DNA of 64,000 nt, from positions 682,001 to 746,000 of the forward strand of contig NZ_CP117772.1 of assembly GCF_028623165.1 (NCBI RefSeq), read 5' to 3'. Position 1 is the stretch's first letter, and every line of letters begins with the position of its first letter. Source of the stretch: Nostoc sp. UHCC 0926. Lineage in GTDB: Bacteria; Cyanobacteriota; Cyanobacteriia; Cyanobacteriales; Nostocaceae. The notes under the pieces are model-generated. The model was not told the DNA's origin, ran no database searches, and was given only the letters and a program-made list of their open reading frames with translations. This document shows positions 7,950 through 16,795 of the stretch, one piece after another. The position numbers and the translations under genes were made by a program.

Positions 7950-8735
7950 CTTGCCTTTCTCAGAATTTGAAAAGATAGTTGTTGTCGGAGAGTACCATTA
8001 CTTCTGTGACTTCGCTTTTTACTCTTAAACTTTGAACGTGCTTTCTTGACTACTCTCGGATTACTTCTGTGTTGTGGTAAAGGGATTTCTAAATCTAATA
8101 TTTCGGAAATTAACCAGCTATATTGGGAAAAGCCGGATATGTACCAGGCCGAGAACCAGGATAGCCAAATACTCTGGCGTTTGTTTCTGTTTCGGGAACA
8201 TCAAAAACTGTTCCATCCATCGCCATGATTCTTAATCCTCCCAAAAAAGCACCAGGTGTTAATACTGTTGCTCCCGGGCTTGGCTACCATTTCAAATAAC
8301 CGAGTCATTACCGCTGCTCCTGTTCAATGACTACGCTTCTGTAATTGATGAACTTACTGGTATTTTCCAGCGTATCAAGAAAGGTATTTGTAAAGAACTT
8401 AAGCCATGAATGAGATTTTTGAACACATCTACTATTGAATCACCAGACCAAAAATTCATAGCGATTACTAAAGCTACAATTATGTGAGAGTTCAGTTTTC
8501 GTCGTCGTTTTTCCTGACTGGAAGTACTAATAATTGCTCTGGTTATGGTTTGAGATGGGATTACTTGTGATACAGCCAGAAGTAATTCGCTTGGATTAAT
8601 GCAGGCTTCTATGATCTCAAAGTTAACAAGTGACATTTCAGTTGTAAAATAATGTAGGGTAAATTTACCATGTTCTCGTAAAATATACGCGAACACGTTC
8701 TGCTCTTTCTGCAACTTCCAAGGAGCATTAGTCAA
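7950..8735 (-). pseudogene. IS4-family transposase remnant, frameshifted and internally deleted
   Basis: The first part (8331-8735) has the IS4 N-terminal domain: KRRRKLNSHIIVALVIAMNF, WSGDSIVDVFKNLIHGLSSL and PVSSSITEA. Further down the minus strand other frames read AAVMTRLFEMVAKPG, MDGTVFDVPETETNARVFGY (around the first catalytic Asp) and the C-terminal LPQHRSNPRVVKKARSKFKS ending near 7960. The middle of the catalytic domain is missing and at least two frameshifts are present. It resembles the IS4 remnant at 11757-13430. Confidence 0.7.
8672..8694 (+). repeat. 23-bp imperfect palindrome, copy 2
   Basis: GTTCTCGTAA, a 5-base centre and ACGCGAAC. It lies inside the IS4 transposase frame, where the minus strand encodes VFAYILRE. 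Confidence 0.6.
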
Positions 8736-9115
8736 TGCCTGCTCCTGACTCGGACATTATTTCTAGGGCTGAACTCCTACAACAAGCGATTGCCACTTTA
8801 CAACTCTCTATCCAACAAATTCAGGCTTCGGGGGAAGTAGCGCCACCTGGTTGTTGTGTTTTGTGTTACCAAGCACGCGGAAAAAAACAAGCTTATTGGT
8901 ACTATAAATTACACGCTACCAAACCAATTTTTTCCACAACTCAACCTAACAAATTGAGCAAATATAGGCATTTGGGTAAGGCTGGAAGCCCTGCTCATAT
9001 TAATGCTGTCCTCTCCGTCGCTAGAAGAACCCAAATCGATCACTTAACTTCATGCATCGACTCTCTTCGTCAAAATTGGGTGGACTTGTACGATAGCCTC
9101 AAAGAGAAAAAGTAA
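8735..9115 (+). CDS. Transposon-associated small protein, DUF6788-like
   Basis: A 126-residue basic protein. Residues 45-85 (CYQARGKKQAYWYYKLHATK then NKLSKYRHLGKAG) resemble the core of DUF6788 proteins, short proteins often found beside transposases, with a YWY strand and a predicted C-terminal helix (TSCIDSLRQNWVDLYDSLKE). It is divergent from the IS4 remnant and flanked by two copies of the 23-bp palindrome, so it may be cargo or an accessory gene of a small element. Activity unknown; the DUF assignment is from pattern memory only. Confidence 0.5.
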   Translation: MPAPDSDIISRAELLQQAIATLQLSIQQIQASGEVAPPGCCVLCYQARGKKQAYWYYKLHATKPIFSTTQPNKLSKYRHLGKAGSPAHINAVLSVARRTQIDHLTSCIDSLRQNWVDLYDSLKEKK

Positions 9116-9134
9116 GTCGAAATTATCTCATTTT

Positions 9135-9157
9135 GTTCTCGTAATTCATACGCGAAC
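9135..9157 (+). repeat. 23-bp imperfect palindrome, copy 3
   Basis: GTTCTCGTAA, 5-base centre, ACGCGAAC. Same orientation as copy 2, lying 20 bases past the stop of the DUF6788-like gene and 15 bases before the stop of the minus-strand transposase fragment. In a shifted minus-strand frame it reads LFAYELRE, almost the same peptide as copy 2. Confidence 0.6.
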
Positions 9158-9172
9158 AAACTTTTCTTTGTT

Positions 9173-9580
9173 TTACCCTTCATTTTCCTTAACCGAGCAG
9201 TATTGGGTCAATTCTTTATTACTAGGGTTTCCATAGTAGGGAATTAAGTTTAAATCAATAGCTATCTTTAGGTAACCTTTTTCAATCCCACTTGGAATTC
9301 GACTTTTTAAAGCTTGATTAATTTGTATTTCTAAATCTTCAAATTTATCAATTTTATCTAGATGATATCTAATATCGTTACCAGACGGAATCTTTTTCAA
9401 AGTTTTAGCTGTATTTTCAATACTGTCTCCACTACTAGCAGCTTTTATTAAAATCTCAAATAGAGTTTTTTGGTCGCAGGCACCAGTAGTTTCAATGGAG
9501 AAATTTTCTGCTAAACACTCAAGAACTTCTTCTAAAGTTTCTGAGTCTGTTAGCGCCACTTGTCCTGATAAAAAAGTCAA
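9173..9580 (-). pseudogene. ISH3-like transposase N-terminal half
   Basis: A 135-residue frame with an all-helical N-terminal region (LEEVLECLAENFSIETTGAC ... NQALKSRIP) ending at IAIDLNLIPYYGNPSNKE. That motif is the first catalytic Asp region of ISH3/IS4-like transposases (DLxxIPYYG). A stop follows at once; the next frame continues with GKTKKSLFAYELREQNE, so a single-base loss truncated the gene. The catalytic Asp-Glu residues downstream are absent. Confidence 0.5.
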
Positions 9581-9656
9581 TTATCTCACCAATACGCTAC
9601 GTACAATCTTTATGATTTCATATTTTAGAAGTTGATGATTCACTTATAATTTTTAC

Positions 9657-9965
9657 TTATTGAAATCTCTGTAATAGTACATGTGTTCCCTGCATTGGAC
9701 GGTTGGCGATCGCTCTTGGGGGAAAAGTTTGTGATCTACTGACTTTCTGGCGATCTCTTCGGGGGTGGTCGGGTTTGAAACAGCCCCACATCATCAGGAC
9801 GTAGTTGTTGAGGGGGTCAACGCCACTGCACCACCAGCCGCAGAGTTCAATGTGCTGGTATTTTTTCAAATCGCGATCTCTGAGCCGGCCATCATTGCGA
9901 CGGGAGATTTTGGGGCTGTAGAGCAGATATTCGTATGGTGTTTTGCCGTGGTCTGCCCCCGATAG
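9657..9965 (-). pseudogene. CyRepA1-like plasmid replication protein N-terminal-domain fragment
   Basis: The minus strand encodes YLLYSPKISRRNDGRLRDRD, HIELCGWWCSGVDPLNNY and MMWGCFKPDHPRRDRQK. The pattern LYSPKxSRxNxGRL ... GGWWxxGxDPLNxxxxMxWGxFKPDxPR is characteristic, from memory, of the CyRepA1 family of cyanobacterial plasmid replication proteins, which are over 1000 residues long. Only about 90 residues are left, fused upstream to an AlkB fragment. It is a relic supporting plasmid ancestry of the region. Confidence 0.5.
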
Positions 9966-10281
9966 GTTTGATTTGGAATTTGCGACATGACCCCAGGCTG
10001 ATGGAAGCGATCGCAGGGTTAAATCCCATCGATGGCTCTTTGTCTGCGTGCCAGCCGATTGAATCGATACCACTGCGGTATTGATTGCCAATAACGATGC
10101 GAAACTTGTAGCCAGTCGATGCGGTGATGCGATCCCGTAAGCTAGACAGAGCTTCTGTCCAACATAGTGGTTTCAAAAACACGCTGTTGGAGTACAGGTA
10201 ATCGCAGCCTTTGTCCCCGTAAATACATTCGAGGCGAGGAACGAGCATTGTTTTACCCAACATCCTGATTTGATACCGCAA
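9925..10281 (-). pseudogene. AlkB-like 2-oxoglutarate/Fe(II) dioxygenase fragment
   Basis: About 105 residues match AlkB-type DNA/RNA demethylases: LVPRLECIYGDKGCDYLYSN, SLRDRITASTGYKF and GNQYRSGIDSIGWHADKEPS (iron ligands His and Asp in WHxD), then ASISLGSCRKFQIKP. The C-terminal portion with the distal His and the RxNxTFR substrate-binding arginines is replaced by the Rep fragment, and the N-terminal lid begins after an in-frame stop. It cannot be functional. Confidence 0.65.
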
Positions 10282-10454
10282 CTATGGGCTAGCCTGTGAA
10301 GTTTATTTACCGTCCGGCTGATTTTGGTTGGTTTTTGGAGTTCATCAATAAGCCAATCTTATCATTTCTCCCAGACGTTCAGCTTTTTCCATTCCTCCAA
10401 AAACGGTATCCTACACTACTATTTTTTAGCGATCGCAAAATTTTTCGGTCTACT

Positions 10455-11405
10455 GAATTGAGCAAATCTGTTCGGCTTGGTAATACTGATAATTAATTAT
10501 ACGGGAGCGATGTTTCTCAAGGTAAACACAAAAGTTCTCCGCTTGTTTGATTTTATAGTCAGCAAACAACGCGATACCTTCGGTGGGCTACGCCTACGCG
10601 TCATCAACTTTCCCTTGTCACAACAGACTTTTTGCCTTGTTAATTCTTTGAATTGAACCACCAACTTTATGTAGGTTTTCCATCAGATGAAACCAATCAA
10701 GTATTTCATGTCGCTGATGTTCCGGGGTAAACTCACGGATAATATTCCAAATTCCGTCGTGCCCGTCTCCAAGACATGTGAGAATGGGAGCCAGAGATTG
10801 CCCCTTAACCCAATTAATCACGATATTATTTTCTTGGAATGAGGCTGCAATAGCTGGCAAATTGTGTAAAGCTATTGCTTTATAACCTTTCCAGTCACAT
10901 GGTTTCCCAACGGGTGTGCGGATACGGATATTCCCTCCGTCAACACTCAATTCCTCAACTATTGATTGTGCTTGTGGGAATTCAAAATTTTGACGATGTA
11001 CCAGCCTCTGTTGAACGCTTTTCGTGACTTCTATTGCGGTTGCATATTTTACGTCTTCTACTGCACGTTGGTATAATACACAAGCACTCGCTCTTAAACA
11101 ACACGCCTCTAAATATGGACTCAATTGACTATGGTGTCTAAGTTCTAGCTTTTGTGCTTGAGAACTTGTTATTGGTAATTTCCCAATGATACTTTTTACG
11201 AATCGCTTGTGTCCCGTGTTTTCTAATGTGACATTTTCGATAAAAAAACCCCTACTTCCGGCATTATATGTTCCTGCATTTGACTGCGTACTACTTCTTC
11301 GATCTTCCCTAAGCTTGTTAGTTCCTCGACGGGAGCGTTTTTGTATAGTATTTTAGCGATCGCACGAGCGTGTTCGAGCAAAAGCTGGTTTTCTTCTTCA
11401 CTCAT
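10455..11405 (-). pseudogene. ISKra4-family transposase, frameshifted and interrupted
   Basis: The N-terminal piece (11223-11405) reads LLLEHARAIAKILYKNAPVE. After a frameshift the frame 11124-10618 carries LSPYLEACCLRASACVLYQR, VQQRLVHRQNFEFP, EELSVDGGNIRIRTPVGKPC and LTCLGDGHDGIWN, all typical of ISKra4. A TGA at about 10618 and a 27-bp repeat insert (10571-10600 region) with two in-frame TAGs break it. Beyond them the family resumes (LFADYKIKQAENFCVYLEKH ... NYQYYQAEQICSI) and is lost near 10450. The C-terminal catalytic region is missing. Stretch 10282-10450 holds no gene. Confidence 0.75.
10571..10600 (+). repeat. 27-bp small dispersed repeat inside ISKra4
   Basis: GCGATACCTTCGG followed by TGGGCTACGCCTACGCG interrupts the transposase reading between GKVDDA and LFADYK. 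The same sequence type lies at 14424-14449 and 41313-41341. Confidence 0.65.
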
Positions 11406-11577
11406 GGCTGTTCTGGTAGATAGCGAGCGCTGTGATCATCTCTTAAGCATCTCACATTTAATTTATCTTTATTGGAATAATAAAAACTGGGATGCACCCT
11501 CTTATGGTTAGGTGACTATGTAATTATACGATATTTTTTCGAGGTAAATCTAAAATAATTATTTTAATCATTCGTCA

Positions 11578-11756
11578 AGTTGAGAGCCAACGCTTCTGAT
11601 ACGCGACAACCAGTAAACAGGCAGATGCCAAACAGAGCGCGATCGCATGGGGTGAGAAATCTATCGGTGAACAATCGCCTCAATTCGTCTTGGGTTAATA
11701 TTTTGCCTTGTCCGTTGCTGTCTACTTTTATTTTTCCGTTCTCTCAGGGATTACAT
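11578..11756 (-). pseudogene. Tyrosine recombinase core fragment (second copy)
   Basis: The minus strand reads KIKVDSNGQGKILTQDELRR, LFTDRFLTPCDRALFG and ICLFTGCRVSEALALN, the start of a tyrosine-recombinase catalytic domain with the first catalytic Arg. It ends at about 11578 and begins abruptly at the edge of the IS4 remnant. It is closely related to the fragment at 880-1140. Stretch 11406-11577 holds no gene. Confidence 0.65.
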
Positions 11757-12257
11757 TTAATCAGAAAGATACAGATAAGCGATCGCAATGACAATATTCC
11801 GGATGTTACCGAGCGTAATAATTTTATTGACCTGACTCGCTCTCCAATCTTATATGGGCACATTAATGCATCAAAAATTAAATGTGTTCCTGCCTCTACC
11901 AAGATAACTAATCTCAATGAGTGGAAATGCCGCTCGCGTACCAGGACGACTACCAGGACGACCAAAAACCCTTGCATTTTCATCACTATCTGGGATATCT
12001 AGGCAGGTTCCATCAATTACTACGATTCGTAATCCATTTAAAAAAGCTCCTACCGTTTCGCTAGTTGCCATTGGTTGCACTAACTGATGAAACAACTGTC
12101 TCATCACCCCTGCTCCTAGTCGCTGTTTGGCTTGAGTTATCGCTGATTTACATGGGATACGCCAATATTTGCCAATTTTTACCCATGCCTCTGAAAGATC
12201 ATCAATGAGATTTTTTAGTACATCCCGCATTGAATCTCTCGACCACAGGCTCATTGC

Positions 12258-13228
12258 TATTATAGCAGCCGCCATGACGGTTAGGACATAGAATAGAAAA
12301 GCTCTTCCACTTTTCCGTCCTATTTCTGTCATGCCCAAACCCTACAGCTATGATCTGCGCCAAAAAGTCATTGAGGCGATCGAACTCAATGGCATGAAGC
12401 GCTCTGAAGCCAGCGAACATTTTAACATTAGCCGCAACACCATTAATTTATGGTTGCGACGTAAAGCTAAGACGGGGGACTTCCGAGCCAAAGTAAGTGA
12501 GCATCGGGGCAAGAATAACAAGATCGCTGACTGGGAGAAGTTTCGAGCCTTTGCCGAAACCTATGGCGACAAAACCCAGGTGGAGATGGCTGAGTTGTGG
12601 GATGAAGAGATCAGCGATCGCACAATATCACGTGCCTTGAAGAAGATTGGGTTTACGCGAAAAAAAAGACCTACGGCTACCGTGAAAGAGATGAACAATT
12701 ACGCCAAGCCTTTGTCGAACAGCTAGCCACCCTTAAGAATGAACAGATTGTTTACGCGGATGAGTCAGGTATGGATCATCGAGACGACTATGGCTATGGT
12801 TACAGTCCTCGAGGAGAGCGCTTTCATGACCTGAAGTCCGGTCGCAGAATAGGTCGAGTCAACATGATTGCTGCACTTTGTGGGCAACAGCTGCTAGCAC
12901 CGTTCACGATTGAAGGAGCTTGCTTTTCGTTTGGTATTTGAAACTTGGTTAGAAGCGTGCTTGATTCCCACCCTGAGACCAGGGCAGAAACTGGTAATTG
13001 ACAATGCCACCTTTCATAAAGGCGGACGCATTGAGCAACTGGTTCGGGCTGTAGGCTGTGAGGTGTGGTACTTACCACCCTATTCACCAGACTTAAACCG
13101 GATTGAAAAATGCTGGTCGTGGCTAAAAAGCCGCATTCGCAAACAACTAGAGCATTTTGAAACACTGCGAGAAGCTATGGAGCATGTCCTAAGTTTAGCG
13201 TCCTAACCAACCTGGCGGTTGCTATATT
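12258..13228 (+). mobile_element. IS630-family insertion sequence nested in an IS4 transposase gene
   Basis: The terminal inverted repeats are TATAGCAGCCGCCATGACGG (12261 on) and, inverted, CCAACCTGGCGGTTGCTATA (13207-13226), continuing inward to TTAGGA/TCCTAA. The element sits at a TA step, as IS630/Tc1 elements do, and the IS4 reading resumes on both sides. Length is about 970 bp. The internal transposase is disrupted, so the copy is not autonomous. Confidence 0.75.
12331..13206 (+). pseudogene. IS630 transposase, ORF A and B with an extra inactivating frameshift
   Basis: ORF A (12331-12726) begins MPKPYSYDLRQKVIEAIELN with a helix-turn-helix (RSEASEHFNISRNTINLWLR). At about 12660 an A8-G run (GCGAAAAAAAAG) lets a -1 shift join TRKKKTYGYRERDEQLRQAF and the catalytic IVYADESGMDHRDDYGYGYS. 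This A-run is a plausible programmed frameshift site as used in this family. A second, unprogrammed frame change near 12925 separates APFTIEGAC from RLVFETWLEACLIPTL. The last part has DNATFHKG and LPPYSPDLNRIEKCW, the other catalytic acids. The second shift probably kills the protein. Confidence 0.75.
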
Positions 13229-13598
13229 AGACAAATGACCAGATGTGCTGGTAACAAACGATGGCGTTCCTCTTCTACTTTAGTTTTAGCGATCGCTTGT
13301 TCGATTGAAGTTGCTGGGATAGCAACCTCTATCGCTTTGAATATCTCCGTACTTTGTATCTTGGGAGACACTAATGAGAATTCTTTGAGATGCACCGTAC
13401 TTGATTTCCATTTTTGGAAACAATGCCTATTTTACAGTTATTCTAGGCTTAACTGAACCGTATTGCGTTATAGCGGTTCTCGTTTACGTGAGGTACACCC
13501 GTAGGGGCACGGCAGTGCCCATTGGTGTCAACTTAAGCAAAAAGGACCCATAAGATGTAATCTAAGAACATCGGAATTGATGTTCTTAGTGATACATC

Positions 13599-14657
13599 AT
13601 GAGTAGAAAACGTCCAGCGCGAACAGGAAACCCAGATTTGCGGCAGCAAAAGCATGTACCAGCGCCGCCAATAGAGGAAATCGAGAAAAAAATATTTTCA
13701 TTGCTATCTCCTGTGAGCTTTAAACCCTTGAGATTGGATGAAAACGAAGAAAAGAAAAAATTCCGAGACAGAATATTGAGCTTACCAGTGATGATGGCGA
13801 TCCTTGTGAGTTTAGTGTATCGTCAGATTCCTGGATTAAGAGAAGTGCAAAGGGTGTTATGGGAAGAAGGATTGTTATGGGTGGGTGGAATTGAAGTCAG
13901 TGCCCAAGCAGTTTCAAAACGATTGAGAACACTGCCAATAGAATTATTTACACAAATTTTCCAGCAAGTAATGGAAAGAATCAATAATGTACAGCCACAA
14001 AATCAGGCAGTCCCGGTGAATTGGCAGCCAGTGTATCAAAGGTTTACAGCTATCTGGATTGCTGATGGGTCAACGCTGGAAGCATTACGCAGGAAGCTAA
14101 AAACACTTAAACAACAAGAAAAAACTCTCGCGGGTAAAATTATGATGGTGGTGGAAGCATTTACTCATCAACCCGTCACAACCGTTTTGTGGGGCACAAC
14201 TTGGTATTACTATCTGACAAATGTACTCGACCCCCAATTGTTATCCGCTCATCTTGTCTGTGAATTATATCGAAGACGTTGGCGCGTTGAAGATGCATTT
14301 TTGCTCACAAAAAGGCTTTTGGGTTTGGCTTATATCTGGGTAGGCGATACCAACGGTGTACAAATCCAAATTCTGGCTACTTGGATTTTTTACGCTGTTC
14401 TCAATCAATTATCTATTGATGTAGCGTAGTTTACCGCCGTAGGCATCGCTCTCAACCAACCTTTAGACCGAATTTCTACAGAAATGATGTTTCGTGCTTT
14501 ATACCATTTTTCACAAGCTGTTCTCCGTGGTGATGCACATGAGGCTGTTCCTTATCTTGTGGAACGTCAAAAGCTCTTTGGATTAGTTAAAGCAAGGCGT
14601 AAGCGTCATCGAGAGATTGACGCTTACACCGAACAAATTTGGGCTTTATCTTCTTAA
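13599..14657 (+). pseudogene. IS4-family transposase with internal deletion and 27-bp repeat insertion
   Basis: It starts MSRKRPARTGNPDLRQQKHV. The N-terminal domain (RDRILSLPVMMAILVSLVYR, GLREVQRVLWEEGLLWVG) and the first catalytic region (FTAIWIADGSTLEALRRKLK) are intact. About 100 residues are missing between PVTTVLW and GTTWYYYLTNVLDPQ. The final DDE glutamate region CELYRRRWRVEDAFLLTKRL is present. At 14424-14449 a small repeat introduces a stop after LSIDVA; the frame then continues ALNQPLDRISTEMMFRALYH to 14657. It is inactive. Confidence 0.75.
14424..14449 (-). repeat. Small dispersed repeat inside the IS4 transposase
   Basis: GCGTAGTTTACCGCC then GTAGGCATCGC interrupts the conserved C-terminal part of the transposase and supplies the premature TAG. 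It is related to the repeats at 10571 and 41313. Confidence 0.65.
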
Positions 14658-14718
14658 GTTGACACCAATGGGCACTGCCGTGCCCCTACACCTGGCGATA
14701 TAATGTTGTACCGCATCT

Positions 14719-15254
14719 GAATGGGAACCGCTATAGCGATCGCAGTTGTGGAAAAACTACAAGCCGATGGCTTCACTGTGGCATTCATTGAACCGGCGAC
14801 ACCTAAGCAGATGCTCTTGGAAATTGCCCACCAGTTCGACATTCCAACCCAAGACCTGGAGGGTAAGTCACTGACAGCTGACAAGTTGAAAAGGGCGATC
14901 GCCACTTTCTTAGAGGAAAACACAGCCTTTTTAGTGGTGGACGATGCACACGCTTTAAATGCAGAATTCCGAATGTGGCTTAAACAGCTACATAAGAATG
15001 GTGCGCCTATGCTGCTTCTGGCAACAGATCCACCGCGAAAGGATGTATTTATCAATATTCCCCGAATTGAACTCAAACCCCTGCCAGAGTATGCGATTCG
15101 GGAGATTATGATAGAGGCGGCAGTAGAAAGAGCGATCGCACTCAAACCCTCAGAATTATCCAAACTCCAGGAAAGAGCCAGCGGTAGTCCTATGCTGGCG
15201 GCAAGAGCAGTGGAAGAGGAATATTTAGCCCACATTCCGCACTTCAGAATGTAA
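14719..15254 (+). pseudogene. AAA ATPase (TniB/ExeA-like), truncated at Walker A
   Basis: The 177 residues begin GTAIAIAVVEKLQADGFTVA, which in intact relatives directly follows the GxxGTGK of Walker A. Here the P-loop has been removed by the MITE/IS junction at 14735. Walker B is intact (TAFLVVDDAHAL, residues about 68-79), followed by LLLATDPPRKDVFINIPRIE (sensor 1 region) and LKPLPEYAIREIMIEAAVER. The C-terminus ends at an abrupt stop after YLAHIPHFRM. Without a P-loop it cannot bind ATP. It probably came from a transposition or plasmid ATPase. Confidence 0.65.
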
Positions 15255-15500
15255 TACAGTTAGTGCCGGGGAAGTCGTCAAAACAATTATTTTGAATGGA
15301 CTTGGATTTGTTTCTAAACCATTGTATTTATTTTCACAGTTTTTTGAAGATAAAGTACTTTATAAAGTTAAAGGTGATTTGAGAGAAAATCAGGAATTAA
15401 TTAGCGAAAATCAAAACTCTTCTGGGAGATTTATTTTAGCAACTAATATTTTGGAGCTAACAGAGTTATCAGCCCCAGAAATACTGAGAATATATTGGCA
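15255..15500 (+). pseudogene. IS1634-family transposase with large internal deletion
   Basis: The frame opens with the IS1634 start AGEVVKTIILNGLGFVSKPL, YLFSQFFEDK, then jumps to a C-terminal segment RENQELISENQNSSGRFILA and TNILELTELSAPEILRIY. About 400 residues including the catalytic core are missing. Confidence 0.6.
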
Positions 15501-15540
15501 TCTGGCAGCCGAAAGGTCGCGGAAAATCTCAACGGGGAGG
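15494..15540 (-). pseudogene. Small fragment of plasmid protein family B
   Basis: The minus strand encodes VEIFRDLSAARCQYI, nearly identical to IEIFRDLSAARCHSYI of the family B gene at about 5843-5890. It is about 45 bp long and fused to the end of the IS1634 remnant. The following 15541-15900 holds no clear gene. Confidence 0.5.
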
Positions 15541-15901
15541 GTGTAGCGGGAAAGGGATTGCTGTGTGTAGGTTGGATGGGTCATAATAAGAATCTCCATG
15601 TATTTGGAAAAAAGGCGATCGCACAGTTTCTCAGGCTAGGGCGAGGGCGGTCGTCTTTTGTTTTTGAGACTTTAATCTCCCGGTTCGCCCATTTTCTAGA
15701 AGGTTAGGAAAAATGCAGAACGGGAAAACAAGTGTTTCAGTGCTTGCTTAAGATTTGCGATCGCAATCTTGACTTATAACCAATCACTTCTGGAGATTAA
15801 ATTATGCTTTGAGAAGCTGCGATCAAAAATACCATCTCTCCCAAACCCTTATTCTTACGTTAATTATCTATTTCTCTAACTTCAAAAAAAATAGGCGAAC
15901 C

Positions 15902-16756
15902 ATGCGTGTTAAGTCAATGAAATGGATCTTAACAACTGTTCTGATTTTGAGCAGTACTACCCAATATCCAGTACAAGTAACAGCTCAAACTAAACAACCA
16001 CTCACTAATAAGCAGCCTACACAACCAGATAAGACACCTGCTTCACCTCAACAACCTACCTCACGACCAGTGTTCATTTTGCCAAAAGTACCTGCTCGGT
16101 TAAGCCCCGTATCTGGGCGTAGAGCAGGAATGGGTAGTCGAGATAATTGCCGTGCGGTTACAACCCCTCTCACTGCCTTAGTACCATTTCAAGAGGAACA
16201 AAAGGTTGCTGGACAGACAAGCAAATCAATCATCGAGGTTGTAGAGGGACTAACCACTTCTGAACGGCCTACGTTTTGGTTTTACATCCCCTATACTAAG
16301 GATTTGTCTAACTCAAGCGCTGAATTTAGCTTACAGGATAGCGCCGAAAATGATGTTTATAGAAATGCGATCGCCCTACCTTCAAAGCCAAGTATCGTTG
16401 GTATTTCTCTCCCTAGTACTGCTCCATTAGAAGTAGATAAGACATATCGCTGGTATTTAAAAGTACGTTGTAGCCAAGACACAGCAAGTATTCCTGTATA
16501 TGTAGAAGGGGACATTAAAAGAATTAATTTAGATTCTCGTGTTATCCAACAAATAGAAGCCGCAAATGAGCCTCGACAGAAGATTATAATCTATGCTGAA
16601 AAAGGGATTTGGTTTGATGCTTTAAATATGCTAGCAGAAAAACGCATTTCTAATTATAAAGATGCATCTGTTGAAGAAGATTGGCAAAGTTTATTGCGCT
16701 CCATCAATTTGGAGAATATTGCTACGATGCCTCTAATAAAATTACCAACCCGCTAA
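15902..16756 (+). CDS. DUF928-domain secreted protein
   Basis: The frame is open from 15809 but the ATG at 15902 (MRVKSMKWILTTVLILSSTT) gives a proper signal peptide with likely cleavage near VTAQ. A Pro/Gln/Thr-rich linker follows (TKQPLTNKQPTQPDKTPASP). The DUF928 domain spans about residues 75-275: GRRAGMGSRDNCRA, LTALVPFQE, TFWFYIPYT, and CSQDTASIPVYVEGDIKRI with paired cysteines. DUF928 proteins are cyanobacterial periplasmic proteins repeatedly found with CHAT, CHASE2, DUF1822 and haemagglutinin genes, as here. It is convergent with the CHAT gene. Molecular role unknown. Confidence 0.8.
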   Translation: MRVKSMKWILTTVLILSSTTQYPVQVTAQTKQPLTNKQPTQPDKTPASPQQPTSRPVFILPKVPARLSPVSGRRAGMGSRDNCRAVTTPLTALVPFQEEQKVAGQTSKSIIEVVEGLTTSERPTFWFYIPYTKDLSNSSAEFSLQDSAENDVYRNAIALPSKPSIVGISLPSTAPLEVDKTYRWYLKVRCSQDTASIPVYVEGDIKRINLDSRVIQQIEAANEPRQKIIIYAEKGIWFDALNMLAEKRISNYKDASVEEDWQSLLRSINLENIATMPLIKLPTR

Positions 16757-16795
16757 GAATTTCATATCCAGTAAAGTATTTATAAGCCTAGATTT

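Larger units (their letters stand above)
11757..13430 (-). pseudogene. IS4-family transposase split by an IS630 element
   Basis: The N-terminal part lies right of the IS630 (about 13230-13430): FSLVSPKIQSTEIFKAIEVA, ATSIEQAIAKTKVEEERHRL, LPAHLVICL. The remainder (12256 downwards) continues seamlessly with IAMSLWSRDSMRDVLKNLID, WRIPCKSAITQAKQRLG, IVVIDGTCLDIPDSDENARV and GRPGSRPGTRAAFPL. A frameshift near 11900 moves to LVILVEAGTHLIFDALMCPY then IGERVRSIKLLRSV, after which homology is lost at about 11790. So the gene was truncated and later interrupted. Confidence 0.75.
13521..14669 (+). mobile_element. IS4-family insertion sequence, degenerate
   Basis: The inverted repeats ATTGGTGTCAACTTAAG (13521-13537) and its exact complement (14653-14669) bound the element. 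The flanking GTAGGGGCACGGCAGTGCCC is also inverted at the other side because the insertion lies in a palindrome, so the repeat appears 37 bp long. It carries one transposase pseudogene. Confidence 0.7.
13469..14735. mobile_element. Palindromic MITE-like repeat split by an IS4 insertion
   Basis: Outer ends are TATAGCGGTTCTCGTTTACG (13469 on) and, inverted, GAATGGGAACCGCTATA (ending 14735). Inside them are GAGGTACA... and ...TTGTACCGC, then the common cyanobacterial palindrome GTAGGGGCACGGCAGTGCC on each side of the IS. Removing the IS (about 13521-14669) leaves a roughly 110-bp palindromic element. Related ends occur near 32611 and 55035. Confidence 0.55.

Noticed and set aside
11580..12002. 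Plus-strand open frame of 140 codons
   Set aside because: It is antisense to the IS4 and integrase fragments, whose minus-strand readings match known families.
13235..13456. Plus-strand open frame of 73 codons
   Set aside because: Antisense to the N-terminal part of the split IS4 transposase.
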